64,000 bases of DNA from Pseudalkalibacillus sp045920555 (GCF_045920555.1 NZ_CP174509.1:4030001-4094000); one strand, 5' to 3'. Positions 51,916 to 60,788 are shown, counted from the first letter of the stretch. A program made the numbers and translations. The notes: generated by a model from the letters alone, not told the origin.

Positions 51916-54348
51916 TCAGCCTCTCATGGTTGCTTTGAACTTTTCTTTTACATAGCTGAGGACTTTGCTATGGACTTTTTCCACATCTTCATCTGTAAGT
52001 GTTTTTTCTGGATTGTAGTAGGTCAGAGAGTATGCGACTGACTTTTTCCCTGCATCCATATGTTCTCCTTCATACAAGTCGAAGATCGATACTTCTTTCA
52101 ATAATTCGCCGCCGGCAGCTTTAATGCCAGATTGGACGTCTCCTGCACGCACATCCTGATCAAGGATCAAAGCGATGTCACGTGAAATCGATGGATATCG
52201 TGGTAAAGCAGAATACACCACTGGATCCACATCAGTCTCGAACACTACATCGAGGTTAAGTTCGAACAGGTATGTTTCCTTGATGTCCCATTCTTTTTGA
52301 TCTGCAGGGTGCAATTGTCCGACAACCCCGATCTGTTTCCCATCAAGCAACACGATTGCGGTACGGCCTGGATGGAACCCTTCACGTTTCACTTGTTGAT
52401 ACTCGATTCGTTCGCTAACTCCAAGCTTTTTGAACAAACCGCCCAGCACACCTTTTACGACATAAAAGTCTACAGGTTTCTTTTCCTGCTGCCATGGGTG
52501 GAAGTGCCATAGCCCTGAGAATGCGCCGGCTAACTTTTGATGTTCGTTCGGCAGGTTTGCCAAGTTTGTTTCCTCTGTCAAATAGGTGGAACCGACTTCG
52601 AAAACTGCAACATCGTTCAACTGGCGATTTTGGTTGTACTGAACTACTTCTAAAAGTTGTGGCAATAACGTACGGCGCAAAACTGCACGTTCTTCACTCA
52701 TCGGCATTGAGACAGAAATATAAGCTGGGTCATCCTCTGTAGCTAGGCCATGATAGGCGTTAGCTTTCTCTTTCGTCGTCAGTGAGTAAGTTAGTGCCTG
52801 ATAAAGACCTACGCTTTCCAGATAGCGGCGGACTTTACGTCTTTTCGTTTGAGCAGGAGTCAGTCCTCCTGTTGTAGTTGAGCCTTCTGGTAATGTTGTA
52901 GGAATTTTATCATAGCCATAAATACGACCGATTTCTTCAATCAAATCCTCTTCCAGGGTAATGTCAGGTCGTCTAGCTGGCACCTCAACCGTGAATTCAT
53001 CATTGTCATGTTCATACGAAAACCCGAGTCGTTCCAAGATTTCGTGAATCTCTTTCGATTCAATATTTGTTCCTAATACTTTATTGGCCCGCTCACCGCG
53101 TACTATAACTTTTTCTGGGTCTACGAATCTTGGGCCCGCTTCCACAATCCCTTCAAGAACCTCGCCTCCCGCTAATTCTGCCATCAATTCAGCAGCACGG
53201 TTGGCGGCCTCATAAATACGGTTGCGGTCGATCCCTTTTTCGAAGCGTGTAGACGATTCACTTCGAAGTCCGAGGTCTTTGGAAGCTTGGCGGACAATAG
53301 AAGGGTTGAAGTAGGCAGCTTCAAGTAAAATCGTCGTCGTCTCACCTGAAACTTCTGAATCTGCGCCACCCATCACACCTGCTACAGCTACCGGTTTCGT
53401 TCCGTTCGTGATGACGAGATGATGCGCTTCAAGCTTTCTTTTTTCGTCATCTAACGTCATGATTTCTTCTCCTGCTTCCGCTCGTCTGACGAGAACATCC
53501 TTTGATCCGAATCGGTCATAGTCGAAAGCATGAAGAGGTTGACCATATTCAAGCAGCACATAGTTTGTAATATCAACCACGTTGTTGATCGGCCGGATCC
53601 CTGCTGATATCAAGCGGTTTTGCATCCATTCAGGAGATGGTCCCACTTTAATGTTACGGATCACTTTTGCACCATAATACGGATTATCCTCGTAGTCATC
53701 CACCTTGACTGAGATATAGTCAGAAGCCGATTCATTGCTTTCATTCAATGACGGCTTTGGTAACATCAATTTTCTTTCAAAGACAGCAGCTGTTTCATAA
53801 GCCACCCCGATCATATTCAAGCAATCAGCTCGGTTCGGGGTAAGCCCCAATTCTAAAATGTGATCGTCCAGGTTGAGGTAAGAAAGTGCGTTCTTCCCGA
53901 CTTCAGCTTCCTCCTGCATGACATAAATGCCATCCGCAAATTCCTTTGGTATCATTTTCGCATCAACACCAAGTTCTTCTAAGGAACAGATCATACCGTT
54001 TGAAACTTCTCCACGGAGTTTCGCTTTTTTGATTTTGAAATTACCTGGAAGAACCGCCCCGACTGTTGCAACTGGAACTTTTTGGCCAGCCCCGACGTTT
54101 GGAGCTCCACAGATGATTTGGACCGGGTCACCTTCCCCGATATTCACCTGGCATACATTCAATTTATCAGCATCAGGGTGTTGTTCGCACTTTTCAACAT
54201 GGCCGACAACAACGCCGGATATACCCTGGCTCAAAGATTCGACGCCCTCAACCTCAATGCCGCTTTTCGTGATCCGATCAGCAAGCTCATCTGGTTGAAT
54301 ACCATCGAGATCCACATATTCTTTTAACCAATTATAGGATACTAACAT
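51916..54348 (-). CDS. pheT: Phenylalanyl-tRNA synthetase beta subunit
   Basis: Partner of PheS in the alpha2-beta2 synthetase, 810 residues. The tRNA-binding OB domain is about 40-155 (GVVVGHVEKCEQHPDADKLN as its first part), the B3/B4 editing domain about 210-385 (ITNYVLLEYGQPLHAFDYDR), the B5 domain about 405-480, the catalytic-like core 490-690, and the FDX-ACB anticodon domain at the end (ALPRYPSISRDIALILD, YSLTYYNPEKTLTDEDVEKV). It follows pheS by about 100 bp that include a small CTAAC/GTTAG hairpin. Confidence 0.97.
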   Translation of the reverse strand: MLVSYNWLKEYVDLDGIQPDELADRITKSGIEVEGVESLSQGISGVVVGHVEKCEQHPDADKLNVCQVNIGEGDPVQIICGAPNVGAGQKVPVATVGAVLPGNFKIKKAKLRGEVSNGMICSLEELGVDAKMIPKEFADGIYVMQEEAEVGKNALSYLNLDDHILELGLTPNRADCLNMIGVAYETAAVFERKLMLPKPSLNESNESASDYISVKVDDYEDNPYYGAKVIRNIKVGPSPEWMQNRLISAGIRPINNVVDITNYVLLEYGQPLHAFDYDRFGSKDVLVRRAEAGEEIMTLDDEKRKLEAHHLVITNGTKPVAVAGVMGGADSEVSGETTTILLEAAYFNPSIVRQASKDLGLRSESSTRFEKGIDRNRIYEAANRAAELMAELAGGEVLEGIVEAGPRFVDPEKVIVRGERANKVLGTNIESKEIHEILERLGFSYEHDNDEFTVEVPARRPDITLEEDLIEEIGRIYGYDKIPTTLPEGSTTTGGLTPAQTKRRKVRRYLESVGLYQALTYSLTTKEKANAYHGLATEDDPAYISVSMPMSEERAVLRRTLLPQLLEVVQYNQNRQLNDVAVFEVGSTYLTEETNLANLPNEHQKLAGAFSGLWHFHPWQQEKKPVDFYVVKGVLGGLFKKLGVSERIEYQQVKREGFHPGRTAIVLLDGKQIGVVGQLHPADQKEWDIKETYLFELNLDVVFETDVDPVVYSALPRYPSISRDIALILDQDVRAGDVQSGIKAAGGELLKEVSIFDLYEGEHMDAGKKSVAYSLTYYNPEKTLTDEDVEKVHSKVLSYVKEKFKATMRG

Positions 54349-54449
54349 AATTTACACTCCCCGTATATATTTGTTCAAATAAGTCACCTAAGGGAGGACC
54401 ACCAGCTGACTAACATCTGTTAGCCTCCGCACTTTTGACTTCATTACTT

Positions 54450-55484
54450 TTAGGCACGTTTGAATTGTTCAAGGAACCGAAGATCATTCGCATAAAAGTG
54501 ACGGATATCGTCAATTCCGTACTTCAGCATTGCGATCCGTTCAGGTCCCATACCAAACGCAAAGCCTGTGTACTCTTTCGAATCGAATCCTGCCATTTCA
54601 AGTACATTCGGGTGGACCATTCCAGCTCCTAAAATTTCAATCCAACCAGTCCTCTTACAGATCGAGCATCCTGCACCGTTACATTTAAAACAAGATACAT
54701 CGACTTCAACAGATGGTTCAGTGAATGGGAAGAAACTTGGACGAAGTCGGATTTCCCGTTCTTCTCCAAACAATTTCTGCGCAAACAGTGTCAGTGTTCC
54801 TTTCAAATCACTCATCCGGATATTTTTATCAACTAGAAGACCCTCAATCTGCATGAACTGATGAGAGTGTGTCGCATCATCCGTATCACGGCGATAGACC
54901 TTACCAGGGCTGATAATTTTGACAGGACCTTTCCCTTTATGTTTTTCCATCGTACGTGCTTGCACGGGTGACGTCTGCGTACGTAAGAGGAGGTCTTCGG
55001 TGATGAAGAAAGAATCCTGCATATCTCTGGCAGGGTGGTTCTTCGGAAGATTCAACGCCTCAAAATTATAGTAGTCTGTTTCAACCTCTGGACCCTCAGC
55101 AACTGAAAAACCCATACCAATGAAAAGATCTTCAATTTCTTCGATTACTGCTGTAAGGGGATGTGCGTTCCCTTGGCGGATCGGCCGTCCAGGCAAAGTT
55201 ACATCAATCGTTTCATTACTCAGTTGGCGATCAAGTTCTTCCCTTTCAAGTTTCTCCTGTTTGGATTCAACTTTTGTCGTGATGACTTCTCTTACTTCAT
55301 TTGCTAACTGGCCCATCTTTGGTCTTTCTTCAGCTGGTAGTTTCCCCATACCTCTTAATACTTCAGTGATTGGACCTTTCTTACCTAAATATTCAACTCG
55401 AATATCCTGCAATTCCTTTAATGAAGAAGCCTGTTCGATTTTTTCAACAGCTTCCTCCTGCAGGGTCATCAAACGTTCTTTCAT
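54450..55484 (-). CDS. pheS: Phenylalanyl-tRNA synthetase alpha subunit
   Basis: The catalytic subunit charging tRNA-Phe, 344 residues, the normal length. A coiled coil (1-85) binds tRNA; class II motifs follow: HPLTAVIEEIEDLFIGMGF (motif 1), DTDDATHSHQFMQIEGLLVD (motif 2, about 205-225) and GFAFGMGPERIAMLKYGIDD (motif 3, about 310-330). A CxxC..CxxC pair (CFKCNGAGCSICKRTGW) near 270 is a common insert. ATG behind GGGAGGAATAAGTT. It is controlled by a T-box that reads a Phe codon. Confidence 0.97.
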   Translation of the reverse strand: MKERLMTLQEEAVEKIEQASSLKELQDIRVEYLGKKGPITEVLRGMGKLPAEERPKMGQLANEVREVITTKVESKQEKLEREELDRQLSNETIDVTLPGRPIRQGNAHPLTAVIEEIEDLFIGMGFSVAEGPEVETDYYNFEALNLPKNHPARDMQDSFFITEDLLLRTQTSPVQARTMEKHKGKGPVKIISPGKVYRRDTDDATHSHQFMQIEGLLVDKNIRMSDLKGTLTLFAQKLFGEEREIRLRPSFFPFTEPSVEVDVSCFKCNGAGCSICKRTGWIEILGAGMVHPNVLEMAGFDSKEYTGFAFGMGPERIAMLKYGIDDIRHFYANDLRFLEQFKRA

Positions 55485-55569
55485 AACTTATTCCTCCCTT
55501 ATCTTCGTAAACTTACCCTGTAAAAAGTTAAAAAATTTCCTATCCAAGTTATTGCGCAAGCAATGGGGC

Positions 55570-55640
55570 TCTGGAGAGTCAAGGGTGTCATGCTTGCATG
55601 TAAAACCTTACCGACACGGAAGAGCCAGGATAGGGAGCAA
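55570..55640 (-). other. Nested stem-loop between the T-box terminator and pheS
   Basis: On the minus strand GGCTCT / AGAGCC encloses GTGTC / GACAC with a loop containing TGCAAGCA. No T run follows. It is extra to the T-box and of unknown use. Confidence 0.45.
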
Positions 55641-55649
55641 AAATGCCAT

Positions 55650-55905
55650 AAAAACAAAAAACCTTCATCCCAGAAAGGGACGAAGGCATCGCGTTACCAC
55701 CCTAATTAACAGCAAAAAAACAAAAAAGGCTGTTCACTTCATTATGTAACGGTTTCCCGGCACAATCTTAGCTCATCAAAAATCCGATCAGTGTCGAAAG
55801 GCAACTCCGGAGTGAATTCCATCATCTCTACCATAAGCACGCTCCCAGTCTATGGCGTCCTCTCCCTGAATGGCGACCTATAATGTACTACTTTCCATCA
55901 TCGTC
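55650..55905 (-). promoter_or_regulatory. T-box riboswitch (Phe) of pheST
   Basis: The minus strand carries the T-box sequence AGGGTGGTAACGCG (55703-55690), then the terminator CCTTCGTCCC / GGGATGAAGG followed by TTTTTTG (55686-55650). Stem I starts near 55900; the specifier region reads GGAATTCACTCC, with TTC (Phe) at 55816-55814. Uncharged tRNA-Phe would pair there and at the T-box bulge and prevent termination. Confidence 0.92.
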
Positions 55906-55980
55906 ATTTTTCAATATATTTTATTAGTTAACTATACTGTATTATAAGGAATCAAAAAAGTTCCTGCAACTATTATCGCC

Positions 55981-56742
55981 TTATTTATGCACTTTTAGAC
56001 CATATAACAAAATTCCCGTAGCTACTGCCACATTAAGTGATTCTGCCTGTCCATAAATCGGTACGAAAAGATTCTGATCCGTGGATGCCAGAAGATCTTC
56101 ATGCACACCGTTCGCTTCATTCCCTAAAAGCAGAGCATAACCGCTCGTTTTTTGGGATGAGGTATAGGGTATGCCGCCCTTGAGAGAAGTACCGAACACC
56201 TGGATCCCTTTCTCCTTCATTCGCGGAATCAATTCAAGCAAATTTCCTTTTACGATAGGCAAGTGAAAGAGTGATCCTTGCGTCGATCTAATGACCTTAC
56301 TGTTGTATAGATCCACCGTTCCGTTTCCGAGGACTACACCGTTAGCCCCCGCGCTGTCTGCGGTCCGGATAATCGTCCCTAAATTTCCTGGGTCCTGGAT
56401 CCCGTCAAGTAAAAGGTAGGTACCATCAGAACTGAGCTCCATTTCCTTGTCTGTCACTTGAACAATCGCTACCACACCTTGGGGAGTCTCTGTATCTGCA
56501 AGTTCCCCGATCACAGAGGGTGCTGCAACCCAGGTCGTCACATTTCCTGTATGCCAATTAGATGGAATACGGAACGATTCATCGATGATCAAGTCGGTTA
56601 CTTCAGCATTATGCTTTAAAGCCTCCTCAATCAAATGCGGACCTTCAATAATGAAAGCACCAGCTTTGTCTCTGCCCTTTTTTCTTTTTAACTTGTTCCA
56701 TTCCTTAACACGTCCATTTTTAGGTGAAGTAATTCGATTCAT
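55981..56742 (-). CDS. ysgA: SpoU/TrmH-family RNA 2'-O-methyltransferase (YsgA-like)
   Basis: A 253-residue SPOUT methyltransferase acting on rRNA or tRNA ribose; the exact site is not known. The N-terminal substrate domain (1-95, GAFIIEGPHLIEEAL) precedes the knotted domain with motif 1 DGIQDPGNLGTIIRTADSAG (about 122-141), motif 2 GYALLLGNEANGVHEDLL (about 195-212) and motif 3 LFVPIYGQAESLNVAVATGI, the cofactor knot. It is divergent from sspI, as in B. subtilis. Confidence 0.93.
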   Translation of the reverse strand: MNRITSPKNGRVKEWNKLKRKKGRDKAGAFIIEGPHLIEEALKHNAEVTDLIIDESFRIPSNWHTGNVTTWVAAPSVIGELADTETPQGVVAIVQVTDKEMELSSDGTYLLLDGIQDPGNLGTIIRTADSAGANGVVLGNGTVDLYNSKVIRSTQGSLFHLPIVKGNLLELIPRMKEKGIQVFGTSLKGGIPYTSSQKTSGYALLLGNEANGVHEDLLASTDQNLFVPIYGQAESLNVAVATGILLYGLKVHK

Positions 56743-56882
56743 CGTTTTTCATTCCTTAATCCAAAATAATAATGCTATTATACGTGATAATCATACATAA
56801 TCCAATCCGACTGGATAAAAACTATCAATATACAAATGCTATGCACATCATTCTTAAACGAAAAATAAGAGGTGAAAAGAGT

Positions 56883-57089
56883 ATGGATCTAAATCTAAGA
56901 AAAGCAGTTTTAGCGAATGTTTCTGGAAATAGCCACGAAGAGCTTGAAAGCACGATTGTTGAAGCGATCAACAGCGGAGAAGAAAAGATGCTGCCTGGTC
57001 TCGGAGTACTTTTTGAGATCATCTGGCAGAACTCTGATGAATCAGAGAAAACCGAAATACTTGAAATTCTTGCAGAAGGTCTTCAATAA
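56883..57089 (+). CDS. sspI: Small acid-soluble spore protein I
   Basis: A minor forespore protein of 68 residues. The start is the ATG at 56883 (MDLNLRKAVLANVSGNSHEE) behind GAGGTGAAAAGAGT; the open frame upstream is not translated in a conserved way. AINSGEEKMLPGLGVLFEII is nearly the same as in B. subtilis SspI. In that species it is SigG-dependent; I found no clear SigG site here. It is monocistronic with a terminator at 57115. Confidence 0.96.
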   Translation: MDLNLRKAVLANVSGNSHEELESTIVEAINSGEEKMLPGLGVLFEIIWQNSDESEKTEILEILAEGLQ

Positions 57090-57114
57090 CCAGAATTAGA
57101 AAGACATGAAAAAT

Positions 57115-57145
57115 AGGACTCCACATTAAGGGGTCCTCTTCTTCA
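57115..57145 (+). terminator. sspI terminator
   Basis: AGGACTCC / GGGGTCCT stem (one T-G), seven-base loop, then CTTCTTCATTT. Confidence 0.75.
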
Positions 57146-57147
57146 TT

Positions 57148-58233
57148 TCAGGATTGTTTGATTTGGTGTACCATTTTCTCATCAAGGCCTTTAATAAGCT
57201 CTACCATCAGCCGTACAGTCTGTTCATAATCATCTCGATGTATGATAGAGGCATTCGTATGCAGGTAGCGGGTGGCGATCGTTATCGAAATCGCTGGAAC
57301 TCCTTCATGACTGATATGGATATTCCCTGCATCTGTACCTCCTCCAGCTGTAGTATCGATCTGGTAAGGGATTTTATTTCTTTCTGCTGTTTCGATGACA
57401 AAGTCCCGTAACCCTTTATGAGAAATCGTCCTCGCGTCATAAATGATGATCTGAGGTCCTTCACCAAGCTTAGATAAAGCGTCCCGGTCCGTCACTCCTG
57501 GAGTATCACCTGGAATCCCCGTGTCAATGGCGAATGCAATATCCGGTTGGATCATATGTGCTGCTGTCTTAGCACCACGTAATCCTACTTCTTCCTGGAC
57601 AGTGCCTACACCAAAAATGGTATTCTGATGCTTGATTTTTTTCAGCTGCCTCAACGTATCAATTACAATTGCGCACCCAATACGATTGTCGAAGGCTTTA
57701 GCAAGCAGCATTTTCGGATTGCTCATGACCGTAAACTCAAAGTACGGAATGACGGAATCACCTTGCCGTACTCCAAATTCCAAGGCATTGTCCTTATCGG
57801 AAGCACCGATATCTATATACATATCCTTAATCGGTACAGGCTTCTTCCTCGCCTCAGGTGAAAGGATATGTGGCGGCTTAGAACCGATGACGCCTACTAC
57901 GTCTCCCTTTTTCGTTTTGACAGTGACACGTTGGGCGAGCAAAACTTGTTCCCACCAGCCTCCAACAGGTTGAAAGCGCAGGAAACCTTTATCATCGATT
58001 CTTGTCACCATGAATCCGACTTCATCCAGGTGGCCTGCCAGCATAATGCTCGGGCCGTCTTTGGAACCTTTTTTCTTAGCAATCAAACTGCCGAGATTAT
58101 CGTAAAATACCTCATCAGCATAGGGCTCGATATATTTTTTCATAACCTCTCTTGGTTCTGATTCGTCGCCTGAGATTCCTTTTGCATCTGTCAATTCCTT
58201 GAGCATGGTAAGTGTTTCATCTGAATTTTTCAT
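57148..58233 (-). CDS. ysdC: M42-family aminopeptidase (YsdC-like)
   Basis: A cytoplasmic two-metal aminopeptidase forming large tetrahedral shells in its family; 361 residues. Metal and catalytic residues: LAGHLDEVGFMV (His, about residue 68, with the catalytic Asp), AKAFDNRIGCA (bridging Asp), GTVQEEVGLRGAKTAAH (catalytic and metal Glu), FAIDTGIPGDTPG (Asp) and TNASIIHRDDYEQ (His). The substrate side chain cannot be told from sequence; B. subtilis YsdC is the relative by position. It is 31 bp after the dUTPase gene. Confidence 0.93.
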   Translation of the reverse strand: MKNSDETLTMLKELTDAKGISGDESEPREVMKKYIEPYADEVFYDNLGSLIAKKKGSKDGPSIMLAGHLDEVGFMVTRIDDKGFLRFQPVGGWWEQVLLAQRVTVKTKKGDVVGVIGSKPPHILSPEARKKPVPIKDMYIDIGASDKDNALEFGVRQGDSVIPYFEFTVMSNPKMLLAKAFDNRIGCAIVIDTLRQLKKIKHQNTIFGVGTVQEEVGLRGAKTAAHMIQPDIAFAIDTGIPGDTPGVTDRDALSKLGEGPQIIIYDARTISHKGLRDFVIETAERNKIPYQIDTTAGGGTDAGNIHISHEGVPAISITIATRYLHTNASIIHRDDYEQTVRLMVELIKGLDEKMVHQIKQS

Positions 58234-58264
58234 GAAGAACCTCCTGATGTCTAATCGTGGTGTA

Positions 58265-58765
58265 TTAATACCCCTGATCTTGACGTGCGTGGTTCACCTG
58301 ATTCTTCGATAAATAAGCTTTTTGTATCTCTTCAGTGGTAAAACCTAAAATCCGTCCGATCATCAGATAGTCTTCCATTAATTGATTGTAATTATTGACG
58401 TCATCTCGATTGTTTTCGAATATAGTCACGCTCTCATAGACCTTCAAGAAAGCACGGACAGGATTCTCGTTGGTAACTTCTGGTAAACGCGCATACTCCG
58501 GAACATCATAAGGGAGAATCAACCCAATCGAAAGCAAAAAGTGAATACCATCCACGTACTCTTCCAGAATGACTTCTTTAGTTGAAGGCGGCTTCGAGCT
58601 CCAAAATTTGAAACACCGTGTTTCATTTGCAAGTTCACCAATTTCGACGAGCAATGCAAGGATTTTTTCATTCAATAAATCTTCCCTTTCCAATCCTCTT
58701 TCGGATTCAATACGGCGATCTAATTCATTTTGCATCTTATACATTTGTTGTAATTCCAGGTCCAT
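58265..58765 (-). CDS. Dimeric dUTP diphosphatase (MazG-like all-alpha fold)
   Basis: Hydrolyses dUTP to dUMP, keeping uracil out of DNA. The 166 residues are of the all-helical dUTPase_2 type, not the trimeric Dut. The metal-binding motif is visible as EIGELANETRCFKFWSSK (about residues 42-59) with the EExxD partner in VILEEYVDGIHFLLSIGL (about 67-84). This phage-like enzyme type is used by several Bacillaceae. It is followed by the M42 peptidase gene. Confidence 0.88.
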   Translation of the reverse strand: MDLELQQMYKMQNELDRRIESERGLEREDLLNEKILALLVEIGELANETRCFKFWSSKPPSTKEVILEEYVDGIHFLLSIGLILPYDVPEYARLPEVTNENPVRAFLKVYESVTIFENNRDDVNNYNQLMEDYLMIGRILGFTTEEIQKAYLSKNQVNHARQDQGY

Positions 58766-58840
58766 CGTATTTCCCCTCTCCTAATGCTTTCTCCAGTATA
58801 ACAAGGAACATCATGGACCTTAAGGATTTCTTCTCATTAA

Positions 58841-58879
58841 AAATGCCGGAACCCCCTTTTAAAGAGCATACCGGCATTT
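58841..58879 (-). terminator. Terminator after the TVP38-type gene
   Basis: AAATGCCGG / CCGGCATTT, a perfect 9-bp stem with further AAAGG/CCTTTT pairing inside the loop. Confidence 0.85.
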
Positions 58880-58901
58880 ATGAGTATGATGGTATCTTAA
58901 A

Positions 58902-59474
58902 TCAACGTGCATCCGCAAAGAAATCCTGCCATTTGTAAACCCATTCTTTACGCCTTAGTACGTAAAATAACACTGCTAAGATACAAAGGATGCTGATCAT
59001 CCAATGTAGCGTCAATTGGTTCAGCCAGCTTCCAAACGATGTATAGACAATAGCTAAAGGTACATTTGTAAATAAGGATAGCTTGGTGTAGTCTTTAAAA
59101 TTTCTTGCAATCTCAATGATACAGAGTGAGATGAGATGAAAATGAAGAAATGGGACCAACCTTAAAATGGTGATTTGTCCGATTGAGAGTTCTGAACGTT
59201 TTCCAAACCATTTTTCTTTCATATTCATGACTTTGCTGAAGGATTTCGGTAAGGATTTTACAATTGCATAAAAATAGACACTGACTAATGTCACACCGAT
59301 GATGGAATAGATCGTCCCGAAAACTACTCCGAAAACTAAACCACCAAGAATACAAATGAATCCGACTGGAATAAATAAAAATTGCCGTAATATGTGCAAG
59401 AAAATAAATAGGACTGGGGCAAATGCACCGCTTTCACCGAGCCAATGGATGAGTTGCATTGCATGCTGTTCCAT
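58902..59474 (-). CDS. TVP38/TMEM64 (SNARE-associated) family membrane protein
   Basis: A 190-residue membrane protein related to the DedA superfamily, with about five hydrophobic segments. The family core is FLFIPVGFICILGGLVFGVVFG (here FIPVGFICILGGLVFG, about residues 30-50) and a re-entrant region around LRLVPFLHFHLIS (about 120), where the Arg-Pro is typical. Likely lipid scramblase-type or transport role; not established. The start is unsure: I take the ATG at 59474 six bases after GGGGGG; 59480 is possible. It lies 22 bp after ysdA. Confidence 0.75.
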   Translation of the reverse strand: MEQHAMQLIHWLGESGAFAPVLFIFLHILRQFLFIPVGFICILGGLVFGVVFGTIYSIIGVTLVSVYFYAIVKSLPKSFSKVMNMKEKWFGKRSELSIGQITILRLVPFLHFHLISLCIIEIARNFKDYTKLSLFTNVPLAIVYTSFGSWLNQLTLHWMISILCILAVLFYVLRRKEWVYKWQDFFADAR

Positions 59475-59496
59475 CTCCATCCCCCCCATAAACAAT

Positions 59497-59784
59497 TTAT
59501 GAGAGGGGGAACGTACTTAGACCTTGCCTGTTGGCAGACAAGTATAGGTAAATACTGATCTGAAGAATGATCAAAACCGGAACCCCTATTCGAAAGGATG
59601 TGTGCTTCGTCTTATGACGGAATAGCTGCATGCCAGCAAGAATCCCGATCGCACCCCCTATAATGGAAACGATCCACAGATGTGTCTCAGAGATCCTCCA
59701 TTGCTGTCTTTTTGCTTTTTGTTTATCCATGAACATGATGATTAGACCATAAAAATTAATTACAACCAATATGTAAATGATCAT
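59497..59784 (-). CDS. ysdA: DUF1294 membrane protein (YsdA-like)
   Basis: A 95-residue protein with three hydrophobic helices (about 1-18, 37-56, 69-87). The DUF1294 pattern is seen as MFMDKQKAKRQQWRISETHLW and GGAIGILAGMQLFRHKTKHTSFRIG (here in parts of at most 20 residues: IGGAIGILAGMQLFRHKTKH). Function unknown. B. subtilis ysdA follows rplT; here a decayed gene and a tandem array lie between. Confidence 0.9.
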   Translation of the reverse strand: MIIYILVVINFYGLIIMFMDKQKAKRQQWRISETHLWIVSIIGGAIGILAGMQLFRHKTKHTSFRIGVPVLIILQISIYLYLSANRQGLSTFPLS

Positions 59785-59818
59785 CGTTTACGCTTCCTTT
59801 TCTTCTTATTGGATTTTT

Positions 59819-60037
59819 TTAGTTTCCGGGATGGTGCTTGCAGGCTGTTTTCTGATCCACTTTATGTATTTGCTCGCTCGTACGAAGGGATTTCAAATCT
59901 GGATATAAAGTCGACAGCTCTTCATTCGTAAAGAGAGCAAGAACCTGTTTATGGCACGGAATGCAGAGATCAGCCGTTTCACCGAATGTCCCTCCGTACT
60001 CATGGGACCATGTATGGTCATTTGTCTTGACGCCTTA
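59819..60037 (-). pseudogene. Remnant of an HNH endonuclease-type gene
   Basis: The minus strand, in one frame ending in TAA at 59819, translates to HEYGGTFGETADLCIPCHKQ followed by VLALFTNEELSTLYPDLKSL and RTSEQIHKV. This is the second half of the short HNH family typified by B. subtilis YisB (GGT...LC..CHKQ.HALFTN.EL...). Upstream the frame meets a stop (YGW-stop at about 60040), there is no in-frame start, and the first HNH histidine context is broken, so I regard it as decayed. It was not picked up as a gene because it lacks an ATG. Confidence 0.6.
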
Positions 60038-60124
60038 CCAGCCGTAGTTCACATAATGATGTTATAGAATCCATAAATCATCTCCAAACTTCCTGCCGAG
60101 TTAGGACGCCTACTTTGAGGACCT

Positions 60125-60323
60125 CGTTTTCCGATTTTTGCATTTTCAGGGTGTCAAAACCCTTCTTTGAGGACCCCGTTTTCTGGATTTCGCATTTTCA
60201 GGGTGTCAAAACCCTTCTTCGTTTTCAGGATTTCGCATTTTCAGGGTGTCAAAACCCTTCTTTGAGTACCTCGTTTTCCGATTTTCGTATTTTCAAGTAC
60301 TCAAAAACCTTCTCTTGAGTAGG
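60125..60323. repeat. Tandem repeat array, four units of about 43-52 bp
   Basis: Units begin CGTTTTC at 60125, 60177 (after CC), 60220 and 60272. The shared core is CGCATTTTCAGGGTGTCAAA then ACCCTTCTT, in which AGGGT/ACCCT makes a small hairpin. Unit 4 has changed to CAAGTACTCAAAAACC, and its GTACTCAA now pairs with TTGAGTAC at the unit border. CGCCTAC flanks the array on both sides (60107 and 60330). Confidence 0.8.
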
Positions 60324-60390
60324 CAACAGCGCCTACAACTTCAATCTTTGTGAAAACTGGCTCTAGAACCATTAATACCCAACGATATAT

Positions 60391-60422
60391 AAAAAGAGGC
60401 TGACCACATTTAGTCAACCCCT
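60391..60422 (-). terminator. Terminator of infC-rpmI-rplT
   Basis: AGGGGTTGAC / GTCAGCCTCT stem (two T-G pairs) followed by TTTT on the minus strand, directly after rplT. Confidence 0.85.
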
Positions 60423-60428
60423 TGTTAT

Positions 60429-60788
60429 TTACGCCTTAAGGCTATCTTTAGCTTTGTTTGCAAGTTCAGCAAAAGCTTTTTCATCGTTTACAGCAAGCTC
60501 AGCCAGCATCTTACGGTTAACGTCGATTCCAGCTTGCTTCAATCCGTGCATCATGCGGCTGTATGAAATTCCGTTCACACGAGCAGCAGCGTTGATACGT
60601 GTGATCCATAATTTACGGAAATCACGCTTCTTCTGACGACGGTCACGGTACGCATAGCGTAGTGATTTGAATACTTGTTGTTGAGCAACTTTAAATAATT
60701 TATGTTTCGCACCAAAATAACCTTTAGCAAGTTTTAAGACGCGCTTACGACGACGACGTGTTACATAGCCACCTTTTACTCTTGGCAT
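60429..60788 (-). CDS. rplT: 50S ribosomal protein L20
   Basis: Binds 23S rRNA early in 50S assembly and, in B. subtilis, represses its own operon by binding the infC leader. It has 119 residues, the standard length. MPRVKGGYVTRRRRKRVLKL and GYFGAKHKLFKVAQQQVFKS are the basic N-terminal helix; NGISYSRMMHGLKQAGIDVN is the globular domain. ATG behind CAGGAGGGA. It is separated from rpmI by an unusual 290-bp spacer. Confidence 0.98.
   Translation of the reverse strand: MPRVKGGYVTRRRRKRVLKLAKGYFGAKHKLFKVAQQQVFKSLRYAYRDRRQKKRDFRKLWITRINAAARVNGISYSRMMHGLKQAGIDVNRKMLAELAVNDEKAFAELANKAKDSLKA

Noticed and set aside
56750..56882. SigG promoter of sspI
   Set aside because: CATA-like motifs are present but none has a matching -35 at the right distance.
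58265..58765. Phage remnant, suggested by a phage-type dUTPase
   Set aside because: No other phage gene is near; this dUTPase type is used as a housekeeping gene in several Bacillaceae.
60125..60323. CRISPR array
   Set aside because: The units are directly adjacent repeats of 43-52 bp without unique spacers, and no cas genes are present.
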